Shown here in pieces: positions 1 through 13,400 of a stretch of DNA of 64,000 bases (position 1 is its first letter; the number at the start of each line of letters is the position of its first letter). The notes below the pieces were generated by a model. It saw only the letters and a list, made by a program, of their open reading frames with translations. It had not been told where the DNA came from and searched no databases. The stretch comes from Tubulanus polymorphus (Eukaryota > Nemertea > Palaeonemertea > Tubulaniformes > Tubulanidae): contig NC_134025.1 in NCBI RefSeq assembly GCF_964204645.1, forward strand, positions 24,644,001-24,708,000, given 5' to 3'. The translations under genes and the position numbers were made by a program.

Positions 1-3000
1 ATTGTAGGCAGCACACTATACACGACAACCATGGCAATTAACAATGGTTCACAGCATTGTACAGGGGCCTGCTGTAGTTTAAATAATCTCACCCATTTCT
101 TATAATAACTGACTAGGGAATCCATTACTTCGTCGGACAGCACATCTAAACAGCTAGAAAGATAACAAAGTATTTTTTGGTTGAAATGAAGAGTATTTCA
201 TATAGTTTTGTTTGTAAGGGGGATCTGAGGTTCAATGTACATAACATACCGGTTTTCTAATTGAGCAGCTAGATTTATACAGATATATTCTTGACATGAA
301 TGCTTGAGTTGACTTGCATTGTATAGGGATGCAAATTCCATTAACTCGGCAGCATTTTTCAAAGTCACTGTGAAATAGAACGAAGGTGTAACATGTATAT
401 GTGTGAAATCTTCCAACAGATGTAATAAATTACAGGTATCATGAATGAAGACTTTCTACATACCGCATATAGAATATATTTAATCAAAGATTTTGTATAA
501 ATGAAACTATTATAAGCTAAATATACCGAATGGTACTTACAGGCTTGAGTAATGAGAGATTCACAAATCTCCTTCAATCTTGTCAGAAGAAGTTGGTCGG
601 CTACAACCAAAACATTGCACAACAACTCCACTTCATCATGACCTAAGACAGAAGGAAATTTTCAATTACCGAAGAATGTATGCACAGTATATCTCAGTAT
701 AACAGAACAGACCTTTGAGCAAATGACTAGAACATTCATCAGTATATAAGTAATCTATCACAATTTCCAGGGTACGTCCTGGGATGGGCAGTTTTAGCGT
801 TTCGTTATTAGAACTCTGAAAGAATAAACAATTTCCATGATTGTAAAAATTGTCGTAGTATGGCAAAATTGGCTTGTTATCAATTACCTACCTCTCTCCA
901 GCTGCCATATGCCAGCATACTGTTGAAATACTCAGAACGAGCGCACAAAACACACTTATGGCAATGAAGAATTACATCATCATCACAGACTATTTCCACA
1001 TCGCATAATCCAGACCTGTTTAAAGCAACGGTCGTTTAATTATCTAATGAATACACGCTTCACAATCTGGTGATTCACTAATCGAAATCAATAATGCTAA
1101 AATGAAAATATCTTCGAGGGATTCATGCACCAACATAAAGGTCTGGGTGTTTTAATAGGTTTAAAATTTACAGTATTTTTACAGTACTTACAGAATTTTT
1201 CGATCAAATTTAATATGTATTTTCGGTAGCAGACACTTGCCGCTTGGTTGAACACAATTATTCTGATATTTTACTGCTTCCAACCTGAAACATTCAATTG
1301 GCAAATTAAATATTCTTTCAAAAAACATTTGAACCAAATCGAAATTCCTTTTAGGAATACGACTCACTTCTTCGTGAGAGACTTAATTCCATAATACTTC
1401 GCCGCTTCTTTAAGTAATACAATCGGGTTTTTCGAAGCGCTCACGCTTGAATTCTTCTCCTTTCTAACTGATGAAGTCTTTTTCAATTTTTCACGAACTG
1501 CGAATGCTGATAGTTTTTCGAAATTCGCATCGATCACGTCATCAGCGAATCCGTTGCTAGAATTCTTGTTTGTCGGTGATTCACACATCGGTTTCGGTAG
1601 CGAAGTTTCGTCTAACATGAATTTTGTTCCGACGGTCAACAGCTCACATGTGTCGGTGTAAAGAAATTTCAACACTTCCGCGAATATTTTTGGCAACGTA
1701 TTTTCCACAGTGACACGAGAAATGTCTTTTCTAATAGCACCGGATTGATCGGTGAATATCTGTTGAAAGTATGTGCTCCGAGATGCGAGTATATATTTAT
1801 GGGCTGGTTTTCGTTGATTTCCAAACTGTGTAAGAAATACGGTAACATGCGAAGTGACGGTATTGATTTAGAAATTAGTTAAAAAATCCATAATAAGTCA
1901 TTTTACAAACCTCTAATATCACATCGTGAATCATATCGAGTTCATCGGACACATCGAAAAGTGAAATGAAATGATGGTTTATTAAAGATTGCGACACCTC
2001 AGGAATCTGAGTTAGACTGAAAATCAAAAGTACTGAATTAAAGTTAATTCTTTATTCATTATTAAAACAATCGGTTCAGAATCTGAACTGACCAAGAATT
2101 AGGCTGAGCTTGCGTGACGATGAAATTATGACCTTTTGGGTCACATGTAATATTTATTGCTCGGTGAAGTCCAGGTATTCGAGTTATCTGAACATCTTCT
2201 ACATCAGCCTTTTCCAGTAAGTCTAACAATGACATCGAAGAAAATGAGTCTGAAATTCCCTGCTCTGAAAGAAATTTCGATCATTAAATACACAATCTCA
2301 GATCTTAGGTTACATCTCAATTGTTACTTATCTAATTGTGACAGAAACATAGAAAATACTGGGGCATTATGATGATGAGTCTCTTACCGGTTGGCTTAGG
2401 TGCTTTAGAAACTGATGACTTTTTCTGTTTAGGTAACTTGCCAATGAATCCAGCACCATCTTTCGTTGTTATAGCAAAGCCGTGAGTACTGAGCGCAACA
2501 TCCTGAATGTACAAGTCACGCTTTATTGACCACAATAACCGACAAAGCGTCGGCCGTGCCTCCGTCCAAAGGAAAACCTAGTGAGACATACATATTTTAA
2601 TATACCTGGTACATAGCCAACTTCTTCGCGATACTAGTAAGAAAGTATTCCATACCCTGTCGGATGAATCTAACAGTATAATCACTAGCTGACTTCCACC
2701 TTGTTCACGAAGGATATCTATGTCTGATCTGTGATCTAACTGGCCACCCATCACTAAAATCTTTCTTACATCATGCCATCTGAAAAACCACCGGAAAGTC
2801 AGGAGAATACAAAAACACTGTTAGTAAACTCACCGCTAAGTGAATAACATCTTTTGGCTTACTTCGATGTTATTTTTCTGCATAGGTACTCATGCAGTAC
2901 ATACAAATTTCCATCAGACGTCAGAAAGACAGTCGCTGCATTGCTGCATGCCGCCATCTTGGTTGAATGATTTAATGCCGATACAATACGAGGCTGGGTA

Positions 3001-4748
3001 ACCAGACGTTCTTCTTTCTGGTGACCTAAAACATTATGATTACGATATGAAGTTTCTTGCGAATTTTTCCACTGCAGCAAATTAGGCAGAAACAGTTTCT
3101 CAGTGTACCATACCTAACTGTCCAGCATTTAAACCAAATGTATATACATTTGAACTTGTATAAAAGAATGTGTGAAATCGACCAGCACCGATACCAATAA
3201 TGGGTGTTTTAAGCATTTTTAATCGAAGCTGAAGAAGAGAAGATCCAGTATTGTAGACAGCATTGACAACTAATAGCCTTATCTGACAAACAATATGTAA
3301 CCGTACTTACTGGTTTTGGGGAAAGCAATTCATTTGGGGCCGGGGTATGGCCTAGTTGATGGTTCTCATTCATACCACATGTATACACCAAATTACTGTA
3401 AAAACACATACACAAAAATTCATAAATCAACATATAGATCTAGTTCTTTTTATAAAGGCCATTTTTAGATAAACCCTTGGGTGAGCTCAACTAAGGAATT
3501 TGAATCATAGTTAAAACTGGGCTATACAATGGGCCCTAGCCTTTAAAATCCATCTGCTCAGAACATCATATATCAGTATGTCTATTAATAACGAACAAAC
3601 CTTTCCATGAGGAAAACACTATGATCTCGTCCGGCAGCGATGGCCACACATTTCTCATGCTGTATCGATTTAATGCATTTTGGAAGCTACAAAAAACATT
3701 GGTGTAGGCTATAAGACATGTGTTGGGATAAGAAAAGTTGCAAAAATCTCAATCATTTTCTGTGGGCAGATTGATGGGTTTAGTTTTTCTGGACATACCA
3801 CTTGAGTTAATTCATCACCATGACCAAGACGACCACCACGACCGTGACCACAAGTATACACCTTACCATCACTGCTCAGAAATACGCTGTGATATTTGCT
3901 CATGACAACCTAAAATATTCAAATCATAGAGGCTCAGAACAAATAGCTTAAATATATCCGTGTGACACGGCCCCTTGCATCTTGGTTGGGTCGACTTAAC
4001 TCCATTTCATTGATGTACCTGAATAATGCTAACTCTGTGGCGCTTGAATGTTTCTATAGCTTCTGGGTGACTACGACACATTTCATTACTATGACCTAAA
4101 GTGATGTTTGTATTATCACCCCAGCTGAAGGTATCATTAAAACCTGTTGATTTAAAACAGAAAATCATTCAGCTAAAGAGAATCTTCGACTGAGAATATT
4201 CAAGGCAAGACCGTAAGGTAAAGAATGTTGAAAGTTTCATTATCAAATGTACCTCCAGTAAATGACACATATGGTGGGCGATCCTTAGTCAGAATATCAA
4301 AAGCAATGAGTCCATCTCGGTCTAGGTTTTGTAAGTTTATACCTGGTTGCTACATAAAATGAGAAAAAAAACTAATCTACAAAACATATGATAAAATAAA
4401 GAGGGTTTCAAGCACAGGGTTTCAGTGCAAGCGTACCGATATGAAAAGACGAGCCACATCAATTTGACCATAGAACAAAGCTCTATGCAGAACTGTCCAA
4501 CCTGATTCTTGATCTTTCTGTTTAACGTCGACTTTACCGTGCTCCAATAACCATTCCAGAAGTTCGACCTTGCCACATGACGCAGCCATTAATACAACTG
4601 ACATGCCGTGAGCGTTGGTCAGACTCAAACTGTTCGGACATCTTTGCAAATACGCTTTCACCTGGTTCAAAGAACCTTTGGTGACAGCGCAAACCATTTC
4701 GTTCACGTGATTTTTTGAGCGACATTTCAGACTACAATCAATTTCCAT
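1..4748 (-). CDS. IBTK: Inhibitor of Bruton tyrosine kinase homolog, ankyrin-RCC1-BTB adaptor; 3' part beyond the window
   Basis: The start codon is at 4746-4748. Coding exons in gene order: 4437-4748, 4253-4349, 4019-4143, 3799-3909, 3601-3686, 3311-3395, 3114-3228, 2863-3025, 2656-2779, 2388-2577, 2093-2264, 1911-2016, 1368-1825, 1192-1284, 892-1015, 713-815, 541-642, 250-367, 93-153. All have GT-AG borders and compatible phases, giving 915 codons. Domains in order: ankyrin repeats (residues about 15-104), RCC1 blades (about 140-420, with VYTCGHGRGGRLGHGDE), a first BTB (from about 528, HKYILASRSTYFQQIF) interrupted by a basic Ser/Lys-rich segment, and a second BTB (from about 746, HKCVLCARSEYFNSML) followed by VLVVADQLLLTRLKEIC. 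This order is diagnostic of IBTK. In vertebrates IBtk binds BTK and acts as a CUL3 substrate adaptor; that role is inferred here. The low-complexity C-terminal region lies left of position 1. Family assignment is secure; exon edges are read by eye. Confidence 0.95.
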
Positions 4749-5552
4749 GTTGTTGAATCACTTGAGATAATTGAATTGAACTCGCACAAAACTCATTCCA
4801 TTTTCGATGATAATAATACTGTAGTACGAGTCTCAAAAAGAAAATCTGTGATATAAGAAAGAGAACTAATTCATCAACAAGTTAATGTTGACAGTATACA
4901 GGAAGAACAGGGAACAAGGATGAGCGAGGTTAAGCAAGGTTGATCTAGTGAGGACTAGAGTTAAGTAGGCCTAGCTGATATAACAGATACGTGTAGGCCC
5001 CTATAGATCCTAGGGCCTGCTAGGTTAGTACCTAGCAATTGTTCCCATTAGGGGAACCCAGACATCGTCTAGCATCTAAAGGGCCTGCTAATGTGTAGTC
5101 AGTTACACCTGTCTATGTGGTTTAGTTTCACGATCAGATATTTTCACGTCTGATTATCTTACCACCAACGATAAGGTAGCCTAACTTCGTCCCTTCTATG
5201 ATCAGGCATAGGCCTAGTTGGTTACCTAATCCTTGTTGGTAAGCTTCTTCCCATCGGATGGGCTTGAACTTATACCAACCATATATATTGCTTTGTAAAA
5301 ATATCCATTGTGAAACTAAACCGGACAGGTTGCCTGGTCGCTATCTTATCTTTTTGATGTGTGTGGCAAGTGAGATTGACAGAGGATGTTGCCTGTTAGT
5401 GTTGTTGGGATGAGATGTCCGAGACGTGGGGTCCGACTTCTGTTATTCTAGTTTTCAATTCAAAGGCACTGGTGATATGTGGTGTGAGTCGATAGAATGA
5501 CTGTTGTATGAATGAGAATTCCAATGCGGATGAATAATCTGAATGAACGAGA

Positions 5553-5588
5553 GGCCGAGGAGGTCGAGGGAGGAGGGGAGGGGAGGAG
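5553..5588 (+). other. Purine/G-rich tract with G-quadruplex potential
   Basis: The plus strand is almost purely G and A, with runs GGG, GGGG and GGGG plus several GG pairs close together (5567-5587). It lies about 0.8 kb upstream of the IBTK start codon. Short loops between G runs make a quadruplex possible, but no function is shown. Confidence 0.3.
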
Positions 5589-5960
5589 ATTGATGACGAT
5601 GTGACGCTGTATGTATCCAGCGGCTTGTATTTATCTGATCGATGTAGATTAAACAAACAGTGACTAAATCAGATAATGGCATTTTGGACTAGTTGACAAA
5701 TGTGATATCCACGTCGCTGTTCTAAGGTATTCACGTGTAAATTAGGCTGGAAAAAGAAACTTACAAATTCATAATATTCATTACATCGGCATTCAACAAA
5801 TTAAATCTAATACGCCGACCAATGGTTCTTTCGCATTGCTCAGAAACTGAACCCAACCAACCGTAAATGCCTTGAGTTCGAATCCCAAATAATGATCTCG
5901 ATGAAAACGAGCTGAAAATGCGCAAGTTTATATTCAGTCAAGACAATGCCCTAATCACCG

Positions 5961-6096
5961 GGTCTCGTATTTGAAGTGTGGGTGAACTGTAGCTTGGATC
6001 ATCCAGTATCCGTGGTACTAGGCCTATATAGGAAAATTAACCAGGGATACTGGATGATCTACTAGAAGTTCACCGACAAACTTCAGATACAAGCCC
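5961..6096. repeat. Imperfect inverted repeat (hairpin, about 50-bp arms)
   Basis: The left arm 5961-6011 and right arm 6045-6096 are imperfect reverse complements around a 33-bp spacer. The best-matching core is ATCATCCAGTATCC on the left against GGATACTGGATGAT on the right, with GTGAACT/AGTTCAC and TTTGAAG/CTTCAGA matches further out. It looks like a decayed MITE or hairpin. No clear target-site duplication was found. Confidence 0.55.
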
Positions 6097-7426
6097 ATGT
6101 GACACTAATTCGGGTGAACAAAATCAACAATCTACAACTCATGTGGTATATGGAATGAATTTATTGTGGGATATATATCCACTCATCACAGGATACATAG
6201 AATATTCATATCGCAGATGGAACAAGTGCAGCATTTATAGTAATTCTATACATTTCACATTCTACATTGAAGGTCCGATTATCCGTATCTGTAGATCTGC
6301 AGCCCATGTATTCTAAACGAGACCCTACTACTAAGAAGTTCAAAGATACTATATCTACATTTCTAATTCAAGATAGCAATAATCAACACAAATCAATACA
6401 CTACTTCAGATGACAGTAATTAATTAAAGTAGACTATAAAACTTGTAGCTCCAGGCTAAAAGTAACTAATAATACAAACATTGTATTTATTAACAAACAT
6501 TTTTGTCAATTAGATCCTACATTTATGCTGAAGATATAGTCTATATACATAGACGTACGATCAAGCAGATATTACACTATATATTCATTCAATATAATTC
6601 GACATAAACTAGAAAATCAAATTTCATTATCATTCATAGATCAACACTGCACCAGGCAGCTAATTGAGGGTAATATAAGATTTACTAACTACATTCGCTA
6701 TATAATGATAATCTACATCAAAGTCTTTTATCTTTTAAGGGCAATATAGAATTGATTAAAAAGCTGAAGCATTCTAAGTAAAAAGATTTTCATCGTTTTG
6801 TGATATATAAATAGAAATAATCAACCTGTGTAAAAATTTGTGAAAATGTTGGAATTTATTGTTGATTTTACCAACAACAATTGCTACCCAAAATGGAATG
6901 TCATTTTTTTCAATGTTTTGGATACCACGAGGAATGAAAAATCTCAAGAGCTGAACGAATGTTTCTTTAAAATAAATGCATTGAAATAGAGCAGACTTGT
7001 GCAATAAAAGCAACAAACACGAATACAGGTACATGTACAAGCTTCGTCATATACACATAATTAAGTGAAGTACAAATCAAAACTATCTTAGTTACACAGT
7101 AATACATGCACTTCATGACATAACACGCTAGGTAATTTCAATCTAAACTACAGACGCAGAGATATTGGCTTCAGCCTATGAAGGAAATTCTTTACTCTCT
7201 TATTATCATAGAGGAACTTTTAACTCAACTAGATATGTATAATCATTAATTTTTCGTTGTGCCAGCATTGGATCAAAGTGCTACTACTCTTTCTGTATTA
7301 TTACTGATGTCAATTGCAAAGAAGCAAACCTGGAAAATGTCATGCATACACATTTAATAAGCCTGTTAACACGTTATGATTGAGAACTTGCATTTAAAGC
7401 GTAATATATCTCCGAAATTTCAATTT

Positions 7427-10400
7427 TCAAGCTTTTAAATTGCTCTTCATTTTCGATAGAAAATCGATTTGTTTCAATTTCGATTTTTGCTTATCGGCTT
7501 TAGTCTCTTGGCCTTTTATGATGACCATGTGTTTTTGGCTAGGGCTACGCGGGGCATTCGGCGATGTAGCTCGTGCCCCATCAGTATACACTGTTTCGTT
7601 TTGGGCATATGTCTGGTGCTGCATATCACCGACCGGAGCTTTATCAGGCAAGATACGTGATCTAAATGAGGACGTACGACGCAGATTCGCCTCATCGATC
7701 GGATCATTACTCAATAAGAGTTTAGCTTTCAGAGACGTACTACGACGAACGGTAACCGGTTTAGTACGATCTCTTTTAACAGCAGCTGATGGATTTTCAC
7801 TAAGCTCCTTGTTCGGCTCCTCGGCCATCTGAGGCAATTGTTCCGATTGTATAACCACCCCTGCGGCTAGCGCGGAGTCTATTTTTTGAGAGCCTAGTCC
7901 TAATTTCAATTTAACTCTACCCTGTTCATCGACGAGGTCTCGCGTCGGACTGATCCGATAACGATCGGGTAAGTAACTACCTTTCGGCGATCCACTACGG
8001 TGTAGATTAACTCTCGCTTGTAGCTCCTTCGTCAAACTTTCACTAGATCGATGTGTTTCATTTTTAATGTGGGTTTGCGCGACTGGTTTTTGCATTTTAT
8101 TCAGTACTTGTTCTTTCGGCGAAGCACGGGAAGGCAAAGCATCACTAGGACTCGGAGTGGGAGAACCAGGATGCCGACTCATGCTATCCTAAAAGACATG
8201 TTACATGATCATGATTAGTAATGTATTAAATCAAGAATTAACACATAAACAACACATAAACAATATACCTGGTAACATAATGACAAAAGAATATTAAACT
8301 ATCTCTTCCACCGCTAAAATTTACAACGGATAACATGCAAAACTGCGACTTCACTTACTACGTACATGTGTAATGTTGGCTAGGAACAAATTTCAGTGTT
8401 TTTTTTATAAATAGGTAGAAATGCAATGATCCTGTAACATTGATTAAGACACAAATCAGTGCATGTGATATACAAAGTGAAGTTGCAGCGTGAAATTTCG
8501 ACAAAAGTGATTAAGAAATGATTTTAACCTGTCAATTTAAAAGCTGTTAGCTTGAACACTCTGCCCTTTCCTGAAAATGTTAGATGCAACAAAACTAACC
8601 AACAATTAGAGACAATTTAGGTGTGTTAAAATCAATAAGCAGATTTGATAATATACCATTAACTACTGATTATTAATTGCAGTTGTGAACTGGAATGTAG
8701 CGAGGAAATGGACAAGACAGGAAATGTACTACGTATTATTTTATTGTACACAGAAATCACAAGTCTGATTTAGATACCGGGTACCTATTAGGATGATTAT
8801 GCAGATTAAATGATCATAAATACTTTAGGCCAATTTCTACGGATTTCGGCACAAATCACTCAGAAATATCATATTGGGTATGCGATAAAAACAAATACTT
8901 ATTGGTATAAAATGAGATCTAGGAATCATTTATCTAAGAATTATTAACATTGATTAGATGGGAAAGGGACTTCATAAATAGCTTACCATAGAATTACTCT
9001 TGGGTAATGCCACATCTGTAACATCGGGAGATGGCCCACCATCCTGAAAATTGTTAGTGAAGTTAGCACAAGTGCACAATTGAATGAAAAATTGATATAT
9101 AATTGGTCCACGATTCTCATTGGCTTTCGATTCTTCGAGAAAATGTATCTGGGATCTACATCGATGACATGAAGGTCAGGAAAGACATTAAACATATCAA
9201 AGGATATTTTTCAATATCCTAAGTAAATATTTTCATGAATTAAAAACAACCAAAATCACGCATAAGTGATAAGTGAACACATCACATGTATTAGAGCACA
9301 CAACAAGCTTAAATAAGGTACCGGTATATGTCCATACATAGATTAAGCATTCATTATATTTTGGTTTATAGCAATAGCTTAAACTTACCTCGGAACAAGA
9401 TGCACTGCGGGTCCTTTCGCGACGTCTATGGACTACTGGTCTATTTGACAATGGAGAGCTGGCATCAGTGGAAAATTCATCATCCACAGCAGACCTGAAA
9501 CAAAATGAGTTCCTGATAAATGTATCAACCGCAAGAAGGGAATAGTGAATAAAAGTTATAGCCGAGATGTATGGAGGTAATCCCTCGATTCAATCTAATA
9601 GGAAAGGAAAGATTTAATACCTGCTGCTTGTTCCAATAGCACTGTCATCTTTGACAACCTTTGGTGAAGAAATGCTTTCAGATTTCCAGCCATCTCCTTG
9701 ATTCTCTAGTAGATTCTGTGTTTCGTCCATGAATGGTGATTTAAGTACGGTTTCACCCAAAATACTCGCGCTGCTCGTCAAACTGCTCGATTCCGACGCA
9801 TCTTGTGAACTGAGCATCGTCATTTGACTCTCGTTTGGCAAAGGGATGCTAGATTCGACGGTGGCAGCCTTGTGGTCTGAAGCCGCTACCACGTGGCTAG
9901 TCACATCAACTGAAGTAGATACCTCGGGTGGTAGAACTTTAGGCGAGTGACCTCTCTCATTCGAACGTGGTTTTATTGGAGATTTAATTTCCGGCGGAGT
10001 TTCCGTGTTCTCTTTGTTGCTCTCGTAATCGCTATCCATCTGTTGTACTATTTTTGGGTCGGGTGTATTTTTCTCCGATGATCGCATGCGCCGGTGAGTA
10101 CGAACGATCTTTGGTGTATGTTGAGGGCTGTTCTGAGATTCGTCGTCAACAGCAACAGGAATTTTTTCAGTACTGCCACCATGTTCGGATTTGTTGATTT
10201 CTGCTTTGATCTTATCTCCCCAAGACAATTTACGAACACGAATGCTACCCAGCATCGGTGAGGGTGGGTTGTTGTGCGGAACACCTCCTCCTTTTCGTGA
10301 AACCATTAGGACATTCGAGTTGAATGATTCTCCAAGCGCAGATACAGCTCGCACATAAATTCTGCAAAGAATCCAGATAATGCTTATTTAAAGATTTTCA

Positions 10401-13400
10401 CATTCTATGGACTATTTCTTTTTTAGTCTGAAAGATATAACTTGAACACATCCTGGCACCAACTTGGTGAAATACATACTTATAGATCAATCTCGGGTCC
10501 ATTCCGCCCAAAACAGCCCTAGTACGCCCGCTAGCAACCATCCCCTTCGGCAAATCATTGACATAGATGCGATAGCCTATAACAAAATAAATATTTTTTC
10601 ACATGAGATTGAGCCAGATAACATAAACGAATGTTTAAAATCAGGAATCTCTAGAAAATCGCACGCTTCAATTACCTATAACTGGTCGTTTACTTTCTGT
10701 GCCTTCGCTGTTGATACAAAAGGAAGGCTGCCACTCCAATGCAAAGCTCGTCTCACTGCGGTCATACGTGACAAGTTCGGCTGGAGGTATGGGTGTTCCG
10801 GGGAATGGCGCTTTATTTTCAGCTATTTCAGAATTCGCAGGTTCGGATTGTCCTTCTGAAATACCAGTACACCGGGATATGAACATATGAGATTTTTGCT
10901 ATTCAACAAGAATACATATAACTGAATGAATAGAAGTATTACCCCAACCATCGGGATCTCTTTTCTGTTTTGATTTAACATCCGGAGTTTCATTCAAATC
11001 AGCAACAACTCTTATAGGGTCATCCTCTGAATCAGTCGCAGCTGTGCCTTGAAATACGTAGTTTGTAACGGTTGATAACGTTTCCTGCATTTGGTAAACT
11101 TGATTTTGTAAATTAGCACACATCTGCGTGAGCTGAGACACTGTGTCACCAGACGGTTTTCTTTCACGTTCAGCGGAACTTTTTCGTTCTTTGTCACCCG
11201 ATGATTTGCGCTCTCTCAGTGGAATCGAGGATACATTGACTTTTCCATTTTTTCCATGTCCATTGATTGAAGTAGATGTGCACATTTCTTCTTTCCATTT
11301 CTGTAAGTTTTGTACCTGAAAGCCAAGAAAATAATTGAATAATATTTGCATGACGATGTCGTCTTCATCATAACATAATAGTCATAGATTGCTCTGAAAC
11401 TCACTTCTTTCCAAATAAACTTGACACCTTCCCACTGCAATACCCGCAATTTCTTCTCTTCTTCGTACAAAAGTACATTACTGTTCAGAAAGCAAAAATA
11501 CAGAACCACTAAAAATCCAATAATTCGCGTAGTTCTAGAATAACGTCAATTAACCGTTTCTTACCGCTCGACTTCTTGACGAAGATGTTGGATGTGATCC
11601 TCAGCCCGTTTGGCTCTTATCTCCATGCGTACAGCTATGATACGTGGATCATTACATCGTGCCAGGTATCCTCTCCAGATACTCTGTATGATACATGCTG
11701 CGCTATGCTGCCTCTTGTCTATAAATCAAATAGATAGAGTTGTATGAATAAGGAAAGGGGTGAATACAGAGTTGAAATTAATGAATTTTATACCTGACTC
11801 TGTATCTGGTATGTCCTTTAATTTAACTTTCTTGCTTTCATCTTTCAGTAATTTATTCAGTTCAGTGTGCAGAACGGGATGGTGTTCAAGTTTTGAATCG
11901 GCCACGGTGAAACTACCCGTCTGCATCGGTGGAAATTCTGGTTTCTTGTTGTGTTTCTCGACATTGATTCGAGGACTCATTTCCGAGAAACTTGGTGCGC
12001 CAACCGGTGTCTTCAGGCGAGGATGAGTCTGGATGTAGAAAAATACTACCAGTTCACCAAACGTTTCTATTGATGTTGAAATAGTCAAACACAGTTAATA
12101 GATAACAGCAGATTCTTACCTGTTTATATCCCTTCTCAGAAAGCTCCTCAGATTCCTCAGATCTACGAACGCTTTTTGGCTTGCGGTCATTACTGTTTGT
12201 ACTAGCTCCGGTTTCAGCCTCTTCCCCTTCAGAACTAACAACAGGAGCTGTTGCTGGTCGTTTTCTACTGCGGTTGGCATCCCCTATATCTTCTTGCTGG
12301 AGAGATAAACAGCAATCGATGCATTAATTTTCCATTAATTTTCCAGATGTCGCTGTTTGTTGATAAAATAAATGCAAAAGAACGTACAGACTCCTCCAAA
12401 AAACTATCCGAGACGTTTTCTTCGGCTAACGTCTGGGCAACTGTTGCAGACATAAATTTAGCAGCGAATCGAGACCGTGATTCCTGGTTGAACGTTTTGA
12501 TTGGTTTATCTTCAGCAGTGGTTTTAGACTTCAACATGGCTTCTGATGGTGAATTACTAGTGCGTGAGCTGGCTGATCCACTACTGCTACTGCGAGCTCG
12601 GCCACTCACAGGATTCGAATTATCGCCGATTATTTGAGGTCGCGCTTGTTGTTGCTGTTGCATGAAAGAAATAACAATGCTTAACATAAAATCGCTTGAA
12701 CAGTGAGATAAGAAAACTAACGGTGCCGAAATCAATAAGAAACAACGAAAGATTACCTCGGGAGATTTTGTGTCAACTGGTAAATATACAGAATCCGAAT
12801 CCAACAAGCTTGTGTCACTCGGACCCTTGGCTAAATCACTACCTACAACCATAGAATATAGAACAATTGTTTCACTTGTATGCGTAAATGTAACCGGTAT
12901 GCATAAATGAATATTAGCGACAAAGATAGAATGTTTAGGGTAGAGTGCACTGTGTATTACATACAACATTGACACCCAAGGACGAGGAAGCTCAGATGAA
13001 AATGAAGAACAAGTAAAGACTATCACCTACCTTCCACATCTTGCACTTCCAGATCAGTAGCAGCGATACTTTTCTGAGGACCGCTCATGTGTAAAGAGGA
13101 TTCCATTTCAGATTGTGTGCCTAAGAATTAAGTGATATGGATCAAGACACTATTCGAGAAGCAGCTTTCCATTATACAATATCGAATGAATTAATGATAC
13201 TATAGGTACGTACGATGTGACCAAGCTTTGACTGGAGGTTTATCGTATGAACCAGCATATAGACTAGCAGGTGATTCAATTGAGTAAAGCTGAGGTGTCT
13301 CCTCCCCTCTAGAACCTACAAATATGTTTGATAATTATCAAAATACATAATATACAGTCCAATAAAAAAAATCGATTGTCAACACAAAAATTTCAGCTTG

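Larger units (their letters stand above)
4749..7426. other. Intergenic region between CEP97-like and IBTK (tandem, both minus)
   Basis: This stretch lies upstream of IBTK and downstream of the CEP97-like stop codon, so it should contain the IBTK promoter and the CEP97 3' UTR and poly(A) site. I see no coding exon. It contains a G-rich tract (about 5553-5588) and an inverted repeat (5961-6096), listed separately. Several TTTATT strings (AATAAA on the minus strand) occur, for example near 6853 and 6155, but I cannot tell which one serves CEP97. Confidence 0.6.

Noticed and set aside
5874-5886. GAGTTCGAATCCC, a Pol III B-box-like word on the plus strand
   Set aside because: No A box at proper spacing and no cloverleaf, so neither a tRNA gene nor a SINE can be supported.
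7440-7832. 130-codon plus-strand open frame over the last CEP97 exon
   Set aside because: It is the antisense shadow of a well-supported coding exon on the minus strand.
12251-12637. 128-codon plus-strand open frame
   Set aside because: It is antisense to CEP97 exons 12388-12654 and 12120-12296 and has no protein-family resemblance.
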